Positions 10,442 to 21,750 of a stretch of 64,000 nt of DNA are shown piece after piece (within the stretch, counting starts at the first letter, position 1; every line of letters begins with the position of its first letter). The notes under the pieces are model-generated. The model was given only the letters and a program-made list of their open reading frames with translations. It ran no database searches and was not told where the DNA came from. The stretch lies in NCBI GenBank assembly GCA_018907035.1, contig JACCIC010000219.1, forward strand, positions 496,001 through 560,000, written 5' to 3'. Source of the DNA: Sycobia sp. Sy_11 (lineage: Eukaryota; Arthropoda; Insecta; Hymenoptera; Epichrysomallidae). A program made the position numbers and the translations under genes.

Positions 10442-10456
10442 TGGCGCCCAACGCCA
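10442..10456 (+). other. tRNA primer-binding site
   Basis: TGGCGCCCAACGCCA directly follows the LTR end, the expected position and TGG start for a minus-strand primer site. Its TGGCGCC start is complementary to tRNAs ending GGCGCCA; the exact tRNA is not assigned. Confidence 0.7.
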
Positions 10457-10901
10457 TTCGGGATCGTATAGATTTTTGTATATATATATATATATATGCA
10501 TGCACATGTTTATTTGTTATATATTTATTATAGACATTATATATATATTTTTTCACTTATATACTGTATACATGGTGCCCTGAAGATATTCGCAGAGATA
10601 CGCAATAGAATATTGTCACACGTAAAATAAGATACGTAATATAATATTATATTACTTGAGATAGAATATTTAAATATATTAGAATGATATTATATAGTGC
10701 AGTTACAAGCACCACGGGCCGCGAATGTTTATGTCTCTAAGTCGTTAGTAAAAACAAACGCGATCAAGGTCATTGCCAGCCAGACGACAGTCTCAGAATA
10801 GCGATGCAGATGGCTAATGCTAAACTATAATATTCGTTGATTTTTAGAAATAACATTTTGATTTAATTTAATACTAACACCAAATTTTCATGTTTTTGAT
10901 G
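10457..10901. other. leader remnant and AT-rich DNA
   Basis: Short sequence after the PBS, then an (AT)n patch at 10481-10497 and unassigned AT-rich DNA. No gene seen. Confidence 0.4.
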
Positions 10902-11421
10902 TGTAACTTGCGACGATTACGCTGTATTGTCTATACAGTCTAATACACGCAAAACTTTAATTCCAAATAATTCAAGTTTTAAATTAATAATCGGGCAATG
11001 ATTCCGCATAGCGGCCGAACGCGCGACAATTAAAACAATGTGAGCGCGAATATACCTACCTCGCAAACGTAGACCAGGAGAGAGCAGAGGGGGACTCGCG
11101 TGCATCGCCAGAGAGAGCCGCAGCCGCGCGGCGGCAAGCGTGGAAAAAATGCCCCGCATTCCCGCGCTCCCCGCGCCTACCTAATCGGAAGGCAGTCAAG
11201 AGAGTACTCGCTACATTTCAAGCAGCTCATTTTTATTCAATAATATGGAAGTCACATTTTTGATACTTTTCTATTATTTAATATACAGCACGCAAATAAA
11301 AGAATACGTGTAAATAAATGTTATAATGAATACGCGAATAATTAAACGTGTGCGAACGTCCTAAAGGACAAAAGTATATAAGTAAATATTATTTACATAA
11401 TGATTATTATCATTCCAATCT

Positions 11422-11630
11422 TTTTTTTAATTTATGTTATTTAACGTCGGTCTATTTATGCTTTCAAATACCGGTGCTAATCACCAACGGAGGTCTACGA
11501 TGTGTTTGTAAACAAAACACATGTAAATTATACAGCGGTGCTTGTGTCAATCGGCCGAGACCGGGATTTGAACTCGGATCACGAAGTTACTAGTCCTTCA
11601 CTCTAGCAATCGAGCCATCGTAGGCCTCCT
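11422..11630 (-). mobile_element. tRNA-derived SINE, minus strand
   Basis: A 209-bp insert is flanked by an exact 11-bp direct repeat CATTCCAATCT (11411-11421 and 11631-11641). On - it begins with a tRNA-like head: GGCCTACGATGGCTCGATTG (box A region), a Thr-like anticodon loop GGACTAGTAA, and GAGTTCAAATCCCGG (box B). It ends in an A8 tail at the plus-strand left edge. The head cannot fold as a functional tRNA: the anticodon stem lacks bases and the acceptor arm does not pair. Box A and B would give an RNA polymerase III promoter. It inserted into LTR-like copy A. The target duplication, head and tail are all seen directly; the tRNA parent (Thr) is inference. Confidence 0.82.
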
Positions 11631-11878
11631 CATTCCAATCTCGTATAATAGTTATCATTACTATTATTTTTATAACTATTATTATTATAACTAAATATTA
11701 TTGATAAATCGAGAGAATTCAATATTCATTCATAATAATGTTAATAACAATTAATTATTTAACATTGTTGTGATTATAATAATTAAACATAAAGCTCAGA
11801 AAAATATATCATTGATTATTATTTATATAATTGTAATTGTCGTAATTTATCATAATAATTGTCATTATAATAATATTA

Positions 11879-13156
11879 TCAGGTATGTGAATAAGTCTTT
11901 CCCGTTTTTTTTCAAATTTTGAGCCTTTATTGTGAAAAAATGGTTACAAATGAATTATTGAAAGTATTGGCCATCGCTAGCTACAACTTTTTCCCATCTT
12001 TCTGGCAGCATACGAATCCCGTTGCGAAAAAATTCGACCGGTTTGGCCTCTATCCAGTCATCCACCCATTTTTTGGCTTCCTCGTAGGAATGGAAGTGCT
12101 GGTCAGCCAGGCCATGCGTCATCGATCTGAAGAGATGGTAATCAGACGGAGCAACGTCTGGACTATACGGCGGGTGGGGTAGGACTTCCCATTTGAGCGT
12201 TTCTAAGTATGTTTTCACCGGCGGTGCAACATGTGGGCGAGCATTGTCATGTTGCAAAATAACTTTGTCGTGCCTGTCGGAGTATTGTGGCCGTTTTTCT
12301 CGCAGTGCGCGGCTCAAACGCATCAATTGCCGTCGATAGACCTCGCCTGTGATCCTTTCATTCGGTTTCAGAAGCTCATAGTAAACCACACCTAGCTGGT
12401 CCCACCATATACAGAGCATGAGCTTGGCACCATGAATATTTGGCTTGGTCGTCGATGATGATGCATGGCCGGGTAGTCCCCATGATTTTCTTCGCTTCGG
12501 ATTATCGTAACGTATCCACTTTTCATCGCCAGTCACAATGCGATGCAGAAAACCCTTTTTTTTATGTCGCTGAAGCAGCTGTTCGCAAGTGAAAAAACGC
12601 CGTTCGACGTCTCTCAGCTTCAGTTCGTACGGCACCCAATTTCCTTGCTTTTGGATCATTCCCATGGCTTTCAAACGCTTGGAAATGGTTGTTCGGTCAA
12701 CTCCCAATGCTTCAGCAAGTTCTTCTTGCGTTGGACAAGAATCTTCATCATGCAAAGTCGCCAATTCTCGATCTTCAAAGATTTGCGGCCGCCCGGAACG
12801 CTCCTTGTCTTCCACGTCGAAGTCACCGCTTTTGAAGCGTCGAAACCATCCACGAACACTTGAGTCATCGACACAACCTTCGCCATAAGCCTTCTGAAGC
12901 AATCGATGCGTCTCGGCAGCAGATTTCTTCAAATTGAACCAATAAAGTGAAACTTCCCGCAAATGACGTCGACTCGGCTCAAATTTCGACGATATCAAAA
13001 ATTTATGATGCGAAAAAATTTTAACTAATGTGTTAGTATGGAATTGTTGACATATGAATAAGCTTTGATTATGACATATGTAACCATTGAATACTCGCAC
13101 AGTATTGGTGGCGCCATCTCTTACAAAAAACGGGAAAGGCTAATTCACACTCCTAA
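11879..13156 (-). mobile_element. mariner copy 2 (mauritiana-like), nearly full length
   Basis: The ends are TCAGGTATGTGAATAAGTCT and the inverse of TTAGGAGTGTGAATTAGCCT, with TA on each side (11877-11878 and 13157-13158). It is 1278 bp, the expected mariner length, and inserted into LTR-like copy A. It is almost identical to copy 1 at 592-1800, implying recent activity of this family. Confidence 0.95.
11955..13100 (-). CDS. mariner transposase, catalytic core intact, native start lost
   Basis: The frame has 381 codons. From SSKFEPSRRHLREVSLYWFN onward it is a complete mariner transposase: two helix-turn-helix regions (SAAETHRLLQKAYGEG; the GRPQIF linker; AEALGVDRTTISKRLKAMG), the WVPYEL linker, TGDEKW, HDNARPH and APSDYHLF (DD34D). 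It ends PERWEKVVASDGQYFQ. Relative to copy 1 an 8-bp deletion removes the native ATG, so the apparent start lies about 37 residues upstream in the TIR-proximal untranslated region. It may be translated with an N-terminal extension or from an internal Met. No internal stop. Confidence 0.92.
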   Translation of the reverse strand: MRVFNGYICHNQSLFICQQFHTNTLVKIFSHHKFLISSKFEPSRRHLREVSLYWFNLKKSAAETHRLLQKAYGEGCVDDSSVRGWFRRFKSGDFDVEDKERSGRPQIFEDRELATLHDEDSCPTQEELAEALGVDRTTISKRLKAMGMIQKQGNWVPYELKLRDVERRFFTCEQLLQRHKKKGFLHRIVTGDEKWIRYDNPKRRKSWGLPGHASSSTTKPNIHGAKLMLCIWWDQLGVVYYELLKPNERITGEVYRRQLMRLSRALREKRPQYSDRHDKVILQHDNARPHVAPPVKTYLETLKWEVLPHPPYSPDVAPSDYHLFRSMTHGLADQHFHSYEEAKKWVDDWIEAKPVEFFRNGIRMLPERWEKVVASDGQYFQ

Positions 13157-13425
13157 TATTATTTAGAATAAGATCCGAAAATATTTTAAAACTCGGTTTT
13201 AAACTTGAGCACAGATGTTACACCCATATTGTTACAAGTATGTTATAGGGAAATGAAAAGAAACGTCTGCCTGAGTTCCTAAGTAAAACGTAATAATGTT
13301 ACTTAACTGCTAATCGTCTTGCAACATTCGCTCATAAGTTAGGTTAAATATTATGTTTATAAGTTAGGTTAAATATTCTGTATTACAAAAAACGGGAAAG
13401 ACTTATTCACACTTCTAATAAATTA
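13120..13425 (+). repeat. local duplication of a mariner end plus flank
   Basis: TTACAAAAAACGGGAAAG followed by TTCACACTCCTAATA ends copy 2 at 13156. A near copy (TTACAAAAAACGGGAAAG, TTCACACTTCTAATA) recurs at 13383-13419. The bases after each are also similar (ATTATTTAGAATA and ATTATTCAGAATA). The second is an isolated mariner end without transposase. Confidence 0.65.
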
Positions 13426-13892
13426 TTCAGAATACGAAGGATATAAATACTATTTTAATTATTATCTAATTCTTATTATAATTTCTTATTATAATCACCA
13501 TTATTATTATTATTATTACTATTATTATTATAATTTATTATATTAAATTAAATTTTTTTAAATTAAATTTATTATATTAATTAATACAGCGCCGAAAGTA
13601 TTATAATAATACGAGCGTCCTCAAGGACAGGATCACAAATTAGCATTATAATTATTATAATTATAATGCTATAATTATTTTATTATTGCAAAATGATTAT
13701 TATTGTTTTTCGGCAGTTCAATTCGAAATATTCGAACGGTAGTGTTAATACTGGATTGACTAGTTTTTCCTGTATAAATGGGCGTTTTTTCCGCTCCAAA
13801 AGCGGTGATACGACCGAAAGAAACTCCTTAGAACTATCCCACCTCCAGAGCTTTAGTAATCCGGCCCGTCGGATAATCCTGAATAGTAGAGT

Positions 13893-14160
13893 CGCGATTC
13901 TGATTGCATGACGCTCCATTAAAGACCAGCAGGCTCTATTATCCCGACTGAATTCCAGTGAAGATTGACCCTGGTTGCGTGACGCACCATTGTAGCCCTG
14001 CAGCCTCACCAAAAATCCCTCCTACACCTTAGTAACGCTGGATCCTACTTGTGTGGCGCTCCATTAAAGACTAGCGGCGGCCTTACGATTTCTCAAGAGA
14101 CTTGATCCTGAGTACCTGCTCCGTTAAAGCTCACTGGTATCACTTCTAGCACCGAACAAA
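13893..14160 (+). repeat. tandem hairpin-prone units in LTR-like copy A
   Basis: Degenerate units of the form GATCCTGGTTGCGTGACGCT then CCATTAAAGACCAGCGG recur at roughly 60-80 bp. CTGGT and ACCAG within each unit can pair. See the clearer array in copy B. Confidence 0.6.
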
Positions 14161-14620
14161 GTGGTGATCCAGGGTGCACGAGCTCTGACATGTTTTAGTG
14201 CTTGCGAAAAGAACCTGGTATCGGAGCCACGAAGTATCAAGCACCGAGCAACGATCAGATAATTCGTTATAGACCAGCAGTCTTTATTCATTACCCCATA
14301 TTCCCCATATTCCCCCCAGCCCCAGTAAAAATGTATATATATAGTGCGTAAGATTAGTATAATAAATGCGTATAAGTTGTCAATACAGTTTAACATAAGA
14401 AGCGTACGGAGTATAGTTTAAGAAGGTATAGTATAAAATGTAATATAAGAAATCTGTGTTGATTTGTTACAGAGCAGAAGGCCAGACGTCAGAAGTTTGT
14501 TTTGTTGTCATGTATAATTTTAATAGAATATATTTTTGTTATTTTTATATAAATACATAACTGAGTAGTGTGATTTTTCAAGATTTTACTGAAAACTCTC
14601 TTTTCGCTTTTTGCCCCTTT

Positions 14621-15268
14621 GCTTTCAATATAAGAGTACTCAACTCGAGACGGTCGGCTGTAATATAATTTTATTTTAATTAAATGATGAATTTATTATT
14701 ACATCTAATATAAATTATATTTTAAATATTTAGATCGGCATGGCTTTGCAATTTAAATTAATTGTTAAATCTAAATTTATCAAATTTTCGGGTCGCGTTT
14801 TCGAATCTCGTGCCCTCCGCTATCGCGCCGACATGTTCCCCCTAGATTAAACGGTTTCGAGGCCATCGACACACTGTAATTTACATTCAGTCTTTAGGTA
14901 TTTAAGTTTTGAGAGAGAGAACGGCCCCCACTCTGCGACCGTTCTCCTCTTGTCTCTCTCAATCCCCCGCGCCATGCTCGCCGCATCGTCTACTGCCCGC
15001 GGAACTCGCGTCGACCCGTAAAGAGAGAATGTTCGTTCGAGCATCTTCGGGCGCTCTCGGCTTTTCTTTTTCTCTCTAATCTTTTTTCCTTTTGCGCGCG
15101 TTTCTTCTTTCGTCGTCGATGACTTTAAAGGAATTATATATTTTATTATAATACAATATATAATTCCATTACTTTACGCAGTTTATTATTATTCATTATA
15201 TAACAATTATTATTTTTTATATTTTACAATTGATTATTATTTTACAATTAATAAATATATGCGAGCTT
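14621..15268. other. unassigned AT-rich and pyrimidine-rich DNA
   Basis: It contains TCTCTCTC-rich stretches around 14930-15110 that resemble a retroelement leader. No gene seen. Probably the untranslated leader of the decayed gypsy element that follows. Confidence 0.35.
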
Positions 15269-17035
15269 ATGGCTCGTCACAAGATTATGCGAGGGGAGAA
15301 CAGATATCATAACAACGGAGTTGAAACTAAATGCCGCGGTTACTCGTTTGAAAAGACTGCTAGACTATACCGCACACTAGCAGGTAATTATTGCGCAAAA
15401 GACTTTATAGAATGTGAAGACGAGATATATAAGCGTGATACATCACCTGACACACAGCAAGTTATTCCGAGCGCTGGCGAAAGGTGTAGAACACCAATCG
15501 ACATTCAACCAATGCATAATCTGATTATTTTTAATTTGAAAGAAATAAATAGATACGTACCGCTCGCATACAGCACGCTCCAGGAATCATCGATTCAGGT
15601 GGGAATAACGGGCATCCCTATGCCCGTCAACAGATGTGTCACGGGTGGCAACCACTGAACAGGTACAAGTCGGATTTCATACGCCAGGTACAACGGCCGA
15701 GACTCAGATTGATAATCTCGCACGTAACCAGGAAATTGGACCTGAATCAAGAAACACGCAGAAAATGTTGCAAACCAAATGGCACAACAAAGCAACATTA
15801 ACCAAAGCCTGCAAAAACGTTTAGAAGAGCTGCATAGAACCTTATCCAACATGCAGCAGCAGCAGCATCAAACTCCAGGACGAGATCGTGTTACTCCCGA
15901 AGACAGATACGATCTCCAGTACTTGAAAAGTAACGAACATTCTAGGTACAATAGACCTCTATGGTCGATTGGCGAGGCAACATTCGCGGCTTCTTACCAC
16001 CCCCGGTACCAAGGGCCTGGAAGGGGGGGTATTATATTGGCCAACGAGATTGGAACAGCCCGTCTTTAAACTCAATGCGATCGACGCTATGAAGTACCAT
16101 GACCGAGCGCACGGATATTGCGAAAACCGTGCGCCAATGGCAAATCCATTTCAATAGTGCTAAGGGTAAACGCGTAGTGTAGATCCTTCATAGAACTGCG
16201 AAGTGCTGCAGGTTGACATCGCTCATAGTTGAGAGTATACTCAATGCTATGACGGGACTATTAGACGGCATCGTCTTCCATTGGTACCGCCTCTCCCGGA
16301 AAGACTAGAATACGTGGCAAGAGTGGTACCACGCGGCACATAGCTGCTATGGCAAGCCAAACTAATCAGCGAAGCACAACGGTGCACACAGACCAAACAC
16401 GAACCAACATGTGACTATTTGTTCTGCTTTTGAATTGAACGATTCTGAATAGGTTCGAAGAGCCAACATCGAACGACAAACAACTTGCCCTTATATACCG
16501 TAATCTACTCTCAGATATACAAAAATTAGTTACGCGGGAGAAATTTGGAGTGTAAACCGGCTGATCGAGCTCGCACGAGAGGCCGAATGCGTACTCAACG
16601 CGGAGCTCATATATTGGGCGCAACTGGTATCCGAGAAGTGTATCATGCTCGAAGTGGCCTTTCGTCCGGTGGACACGTCTTGCATACACTCGAAGCCAAA
16701 AATCGCAGCCGTGAACGTTAGACCACCAGACTTCAAGGCTATAGTACAAGTCTTATAAGAACTGGGCTTTGGGCAGCTATTGCGACGAAAAAGGGTTGCA
16801 CGGCGACCACACGTGCAGAGAAGAGCAGAGCTTCGTCTTCGTCTACATCAGAGAAAAAGCCGCCCTTGGACGAAAGCTTGTGCGCAAAGCCCTTAGCGGC
16901 CAGAATAAAGTTCAGACAACAGATCCTGACGCACGGTTTCGGTGCTGGGGTTATATTTGGCTACGCCATACCTTGGGCAGGTGTCCCAAGTGTTCAAAAA
17001 ATGCGAAAAAGGGCGAGAAAATGCGGTCTAACTCA
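15269..17035 (+). pseudogene. gypsy gag pseudogene
   Basis: The first open piece (15230-15658) matches the intact gag at ARLYRTLAGNYCAKDFIECE against ARLYHRLAGNYSPGDFVECE. Later pieces match HPRYQGPGRGG, RLSRKD, LIYRNLL and LIELAREAECVLNAE in shifting frames. The C-terminal zinc knuckle reads CWGYIWLRHTLGRCPKC, with the second Cys changed to Tyr. Multiple stops and deletions; not functional. Confidence 0.85.
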
Positions 17036-17039
17036 TACC

Positions 17040-19140
17040 TATGTTCTGTGAGACTCTGAGAATCAGCATGCAGCTGCGAATACATCCCACGAGTAATGAT
17101 GATTGCTCCCTTCTGTTTATAAAAGAGGAGCATTACGATCGTCACTCCACTGAATCGATGACGAATGTCGACACTGATCGAAATTCTCGATCGTGGATAC
17201 AGCTGGGCATAGATGAGTTTTGCATGCATACACTGCTCGACGTATAAGAGGGGGGGGGGTTCACACAGCTCTTACAGCGGCTTGCAGATTTCGGTCGTTT
17301 AGTTCGATTCTTTCATAGATCTGGCGTTCAAATCGTCATGGGAAAGTTGAGCTGATAGTTGGCCAGATGGCCCTTCCGATTACAATTGCAGGTGACGAAA
17401 TGGAGTTAGACGTATTATTAATTCCCATCTGATTGGTGCGGACTTGTATCGCAGTTTCAATGCTATAATCAATCCGCACAGTAATACTATGTCGATCTGA
17501 GCTGCAGAAAATCACAATCTGCTATAACTTTACACCGTCTCTGTTACCTGGGTATATTCACTGGCCTCGATAGGCCTAGCTGACATTGATGACAGTCAAT
17601 GTCGAGCTCTCGAGGAACTCCTTAATCGAATACTATCACCTGCTGATCAGCTTCTAGGTTGATCACAGCTGACCGACCACATAATCGATATCGACGATGC
17701 ACGGCCAATTAAGTAGCGTTCCTAACCGGTCTCTCAGAAGATAAAATTGCATGGACAAAAAATGAAATGTATGGGCAAGTACGTAAAATGCTTGATCAAG
17801 GCGTAATTTTCAGATGAACCAGCAAGTGATTCAGCCCTGTCTTAATGGTTCGCAAAAGCCCCATTCTGCCTGGATTATCGCAAATTCAAATCTGTGTCCA
17901 AGATTAGCACGTATCCGCTCCCTCACAGGAACGTAATTTTGCGGATATCGATAAACGCACGATATAACTCCACACTGCACCTTAGCAGCATCTACCATTA
18001 GGGCCTTCTTCGGGAGAAATCAGGACACCTCTTTGCCGTTTCGATTCCAAGCATAGGGCTGTTTAAATAGACCCGTATGCTATATGGTGTCGCAGGTGGA
18101 CCTGTAACCTTTTTGCAGCTAAGCAACAATCTGATCGGCCCTGATATGAAACCGGTAATTTTCTCCTACTTCGATGATGTGATTGTAGCTACGGAGAGCC
18201 TTGATGAGTACTTCAAAGTAGCGTAAGCACATTCTGCGAATTTCTGATGCCGGCCTAACTATTCATAGGCAGAAAAGTAAATTCCGAGTAAATGATCCGG
18301 ATAAGATTGCACTAATTTTAACTTAAGCCGCACCAAAGAACCTGAAGCAGCTACATAAGTTATTGGGCCTTCGGTCCTAGTATTGCAAGTTCTTGGAGTT
18401 GGACCAAGAAGTACATAAAATATTATTGGAGAGAAGAGAGCGTGTACTCTCCGACTGTGGTTGAGCGTAATTATTCGCTCACCGACCGTGAGTGTCTCAC
18501 CGTCCTATGGGCTGTACATAAACTTTTTCCGTATGTCGAGGTCTACAACTTCTAGCTGCTAACGGATCACAGTAGCGTCGATTGGCTGCATTCGTTATGC
18601 AACCCTGCCGGTAGACTCGGTTGTTGGGCCTTGGAATTACAGAGATATAATTACGAATTTATCCACATGGAAGGTACCTTGAATTGCATACCAGACGATC
18701 TCTATCCCTTGTACGAGAACCGATTTACAGGATCCCTGGTATTTGCGCCTTCGTAAGAAAGTGGCGAACGATCCAACCAACCACCCATGGTGGAATGTTC
18801 TGTGGCAACGACTGTACTACTACCTTCCCGATTCGATCATCGAAGATCTAATATATAGCCAGAATGAATGGGAGCTAGTCGTTCCTAAAGAAGATCGTCG
18901 TACCGTTCTTTGTGAATGTCATGGGGTGCCCATCGTCAGCCATTTCCAACGCCATAAGACGTATGACCGTATTGCGCGGTCATACTATTAACCCTCGTTG
19001 CATAAAGATGTGACAAAATTTGTCCATGAGTTCACCGTCGGCCAGTAATATAAGGTACAGCAGGTTTCACCAGCTGGCTTGATGGGCCATCAAATAGTCA
19101 CCCGCCCTTGGGCATCCGCATTTATTCTGTCCTATTAAAC
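17040..19140 (+). pseudogene. gypsy pol pseudogene (protease-RT-RNase H-integrase N-terminus)
   Basis: Fragments in different frames match the intact pol at 50505-54209. The protease region reads IDEFCMHTLLDV then a G run. RT pieces read YPLPHRNVILR and YGVAGGPVTF, with the active site YFDDVIVATES near 18170. RNase H reads NYSLTDRECLTVLWAV, and the integrase zinc region HFQRHKTYDRIARSYY. Where the better copy has its first in-frame TGA (52398), this copy has AGA (Arg), which indicates the stop there is a secondary mutation. The match ends at about 19130. Confidence 0.87.
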
Positions 19141-19266
19141 ATCCTCTCCTTGTTCACGCCAACCTTCTGCTATATCATTTATTATAATTAGTCCCACTCC
19201 TGACACGATGGTCACAACAACAGAAATACAAAATCGAGCTACCATGCTCCGACTACTGGCGTATAT

Positions 19267-19280
19267 AAGGGGGAGGAGAG
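19267..19280 (+). other. polypurine tract
   Basis: AAGGGGGAGGAGAG lies just before the 3' LTR start, the usual place of plus-strand priming in gypsy elements. Confidence 0.75.
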
Positions 19281-19282
19281 CG

Positions 19283-19806
19283 TGTGACGGAAATCGCGCA
19301 CGCAGCCTGCGTTCGCTATACCGTGTCTACTCTCTCCAGTGGTAACCTGTATCTTATATATGTATGCATCCTAAAATGTATGAATTTATTATTATCTATG
19401 TGTATATTTATTTGGAGTACTATGTAATAGGTCGGCGAATTAACCGGCGAAGAGGTAGGTAAGGAAGAGAGAGAGAGAGGAGAAGGGGGATTGAAGCCGT
19501 GCGCAAACGTTAACGTGTCCGGACAAAGACGCAAACGTGCCACCGAGAGAGTAACAATGCTGCGGTCGTGCGAGCGAGAGTTAATCCGAGAAAATGCATG
19601 TTCTGTCGCTGTCTTAATCGCGCCTGAATTTGAGCAGATTTCGTAAATTTTTCCGTCCTTACGTGATCCAGGTGACCAAGCCCGAGCGAGATTTTATCTG
19701 GTTCAATTAGACGCTTTGAACGTTTAACGGTCTACGTATAGCTTCATATTTCGCCTTATTCGTTCACCCTCCTATCATTTGTTCGGGGTACATCAAAGCC
19801 GTATTA
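19283..19806 (+). mobile_element. 3' LTR of decayed gypsy element, truncated
   Basis: It begins TGTGACGGAA after the polypurine tract and aligns to the 5' LTR at 9744-10441, including the conserved donor-like GTAGGT at 19455-19460. It stops short of the GTTACA end, cut off by a mariner fragment beginning at 19815. Confidence 0.75.
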
Positions 19807-19814
19807 TATACATA

Positions 19815-20003
19815 CGAGGGTGGTTTGGTAAGTCAGTGACTTGCAATAGCACTCGTGTGAGCTGGTGTGTTGTCGTAGTGGAAGAGCACATTTTTCATGA
19901 CCAGATGGAGCCACTTTTCGGATATTTAACATACGATTTCATTACCTTTTGCATACTATTATTTTTATATTATTATTAATATTACAATTGCATATTATAT
20001 GCT
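19815..20003 (-). mobile_element. mariner fragment, internally deleted
   Basis: It begins TA then CGAGGGTGGTTTGGTAAGTC, a mariner terminal repeat. It then jumps to sequence shared with 21526-21685, whose reverse strand encodes a mariner stretch (HTS, then ATVKLTEL). The deletion removes about 190 bp between end and body. Confidence 0.7.
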
Positions 20004-21220
20004 TTAACCTACAATATAAGTATTCCTTCTTTATGGCATTTTTTGCCACAGATGTTACATTAATTCACGTAAATATGAATTACTGAAAATTATTTTTAAC
20101 ATAGATATAGATATAGATATATATATAGAGAAAATACGACGAGTCACAATTCTAGAAGTCTCCATTGAAACGTGATTAGAATCTATATTTTCTTTAGAGT
20201 ACTTTAAAGTTTAAAACTTGTTCTTGTTTCAACGAATTACTGTATTTCGAACCTGTAACTGAGAATAATAATACGAAAATATAAAAATATCATCATGAAA
20301 AATTTTTTTATTTATGGAATATGCTAAAACACTTGGTATAGCTATATCCCTAGAGTACACCTACAAAAAATTCAGAACATTCAGGGTTTTATTAAATTTA
20401 TAAAAATAACAATAAAAAAAAATTAAAAAAAAATTTACATTTCGAATTGAATGAAATCTCGAGACAATGATTGGTGTGAGGTAAAACGATTTTCATTGCA
20501 ATTTCATGAGTGTTCATCAGTGAAAAATGAAAAATTTTTAATTTCTTTTTTGAATTTTCAATTTAATAATTTTTAAACGCAACAAAAAATCCTTATGTCG
20601 TAAAAGATATCATCGGTGCCTAGTCCAGATAAAAAAGTTCTATATTCACTCTCTATATTCACTGACATCAATTCTGCCTACTCCATTAAGGATTATTCAA
20701 ACGCATTGAGCAATGCAGATCTATAAAATTTTGCCTCCCAGCCAGTTACTAATGTGAAAGTATGGAACTCTCAAATGTAGAGGGCTGGACGGTTTAAACT
20801 TTAAAATACAATCTGTCAGATATTTATATTCGGAAGATATTTTAGGATGGATAACTGCGTAGATACAACGTCCATGCCCAGCTCCGTGATCTAACAAGAA
20901 TACTGATTGCATGATATTGTTACCGCATAATTACCGGTTTTAATTACCCCCTTTTTTTGCCTACACTCTCGTGTACTAGCAGGGATAGGGTTGGATAAAC
21001 GATACTCGCGACGCGGATTTTACGATCCCAAAACGAGTTTTTCTTGCGAAATTCGTTACCAAGATCGGAGTGTAGAGGCCAAAATGATTGGATTCCGTCA
21101 GGAGTGATACTGGTATCTTACCGCGTAAGCGCTTAGATAACAGCCATTACCTTACCCAGAATCCAATTATGCCATGGACACCCCGAACACTGAATAGGGA
21201 ATTAGTTATAATTAATATAG
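20004..21220. other. unassigned DNA
   Basis: AT-rich to about 20640. After that, moderate-GC sequence includes a 63-codon open frame on - (20721-20912) that I do not recognise and a unique-looking block 20980-21200. No element ends or splice-bounded exon could be supported. Confidence 0.35.
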
Positions 21221-21300
21221 ACAATAATACTCACTTTTGGATTTATTTAACGTTTCCTTTTACAGCAAATATTCTATTGATTATACGTATTATATATATA

Positions 21301-21690
21301 CGAGGGTGGTTTGGTAAGTCAGTGACTTTTAAATGAAAAAACAAGTCATTTAAACAATTTTTTTTATTTTTCAATATAGTCCCCTCCCAACTCGATACAT
21401 TTATTCCAGCGGTATACAATCTTTTTTAAGCCTTCCACAAAGTAACTTTTTTCGAAATCCTCAAAATAAGCATTTGTGGAAGTCATAATCTCGTAATTCA
21501 TAACATAATTCTGTTAATTTGACTGTTGCAATAGCACTCGTGTGAGCTGGTGCGTTGTCGTAGTGGAAGAGCACATTTTTCATCACCAGATGGAGCCACT
21601 TTTCGGATATTTAACATACGATTTCATTACCTTTTGCATACTATTATTTTTATATTATTATTAATATTACAATTGCATATTATATGGACA
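21301..21690 (-). mobile_element. mariner fragment, transposase 3' part
   Basis: It starts CGAGGGTGGTTTGGTAAGTC right after TATATATA. The reverse strand encodes degraded mariner C-terminal sequence (YRWNKCIELGGDYIEK) and, further on, DNAPAHTS-like sequence, with a large deletion between. A 62-bp segment (GACAATAATACTCACTTTTG...) occurs on both sides (21221 and 21688). Confidence 0.75.
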
Positions 21691-21750
21691 ATAATACTCA
21701 CTTTTGGATTTTATTTAACGTTTCCTTTTACAGCAAACATTCTATTGATA

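Larger units (their letters stand above)
10902..14620 (+). mobile_element. ~2-kb LTR-like repeat, copy A, with nested SINE and mariner
   Basis: It starts TGTAACTTGCGACGATTACG. It aligns with copy B (34276-36260) through CTGTATTGTCTATACAG, GGGGGACTCGCG, AGAGAGAGCCGCAGCCGCGC, ACGTCCTAAAGGA, a TATAAATGGGCG box near 13775, and a downstream array of GATCCTGGTTGCG...AAAGACCAGCGG units. After removing the SINE (11422-11630), the mariner (11879-13156) and a small duplication, its length is close to copy B. There is no coding sequence. A TATA box followed by a structured leader suggests an LTR, but a partner LTR was not found. It sits between the 5' LTR and gag of the decayed gypsy element. Confidence 0.65.
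15230..19806 (+). mobile_element. decayed gypsy element, internal part and 3' LTR
   Basis: The order is gag remnant, zinc knuckle, protease, RT, RNase H, integrase start, PPT, 3' LTR. It is collinear with the 48547-53000 element but full of stops and indels. Sequence after the integrase HHCC region (about 19130) is deleted, removing the integrase core and the third ORF. With the 5' LTR and PBS at 9744-10456 this forms one element broken by copy A. Confidence 0.88.

Noticed and set aside
11545..11630. A functional tRNA-Thr gene on -
   Set aside because: Anticodon stem lacks bases, acceptor arm does not pair, and the sequence is the head of a SINE with target duplication.
20721..20912. 63-codon frame on - as a host exon
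   Set aside because: No recognised motif and no supported splice sites.
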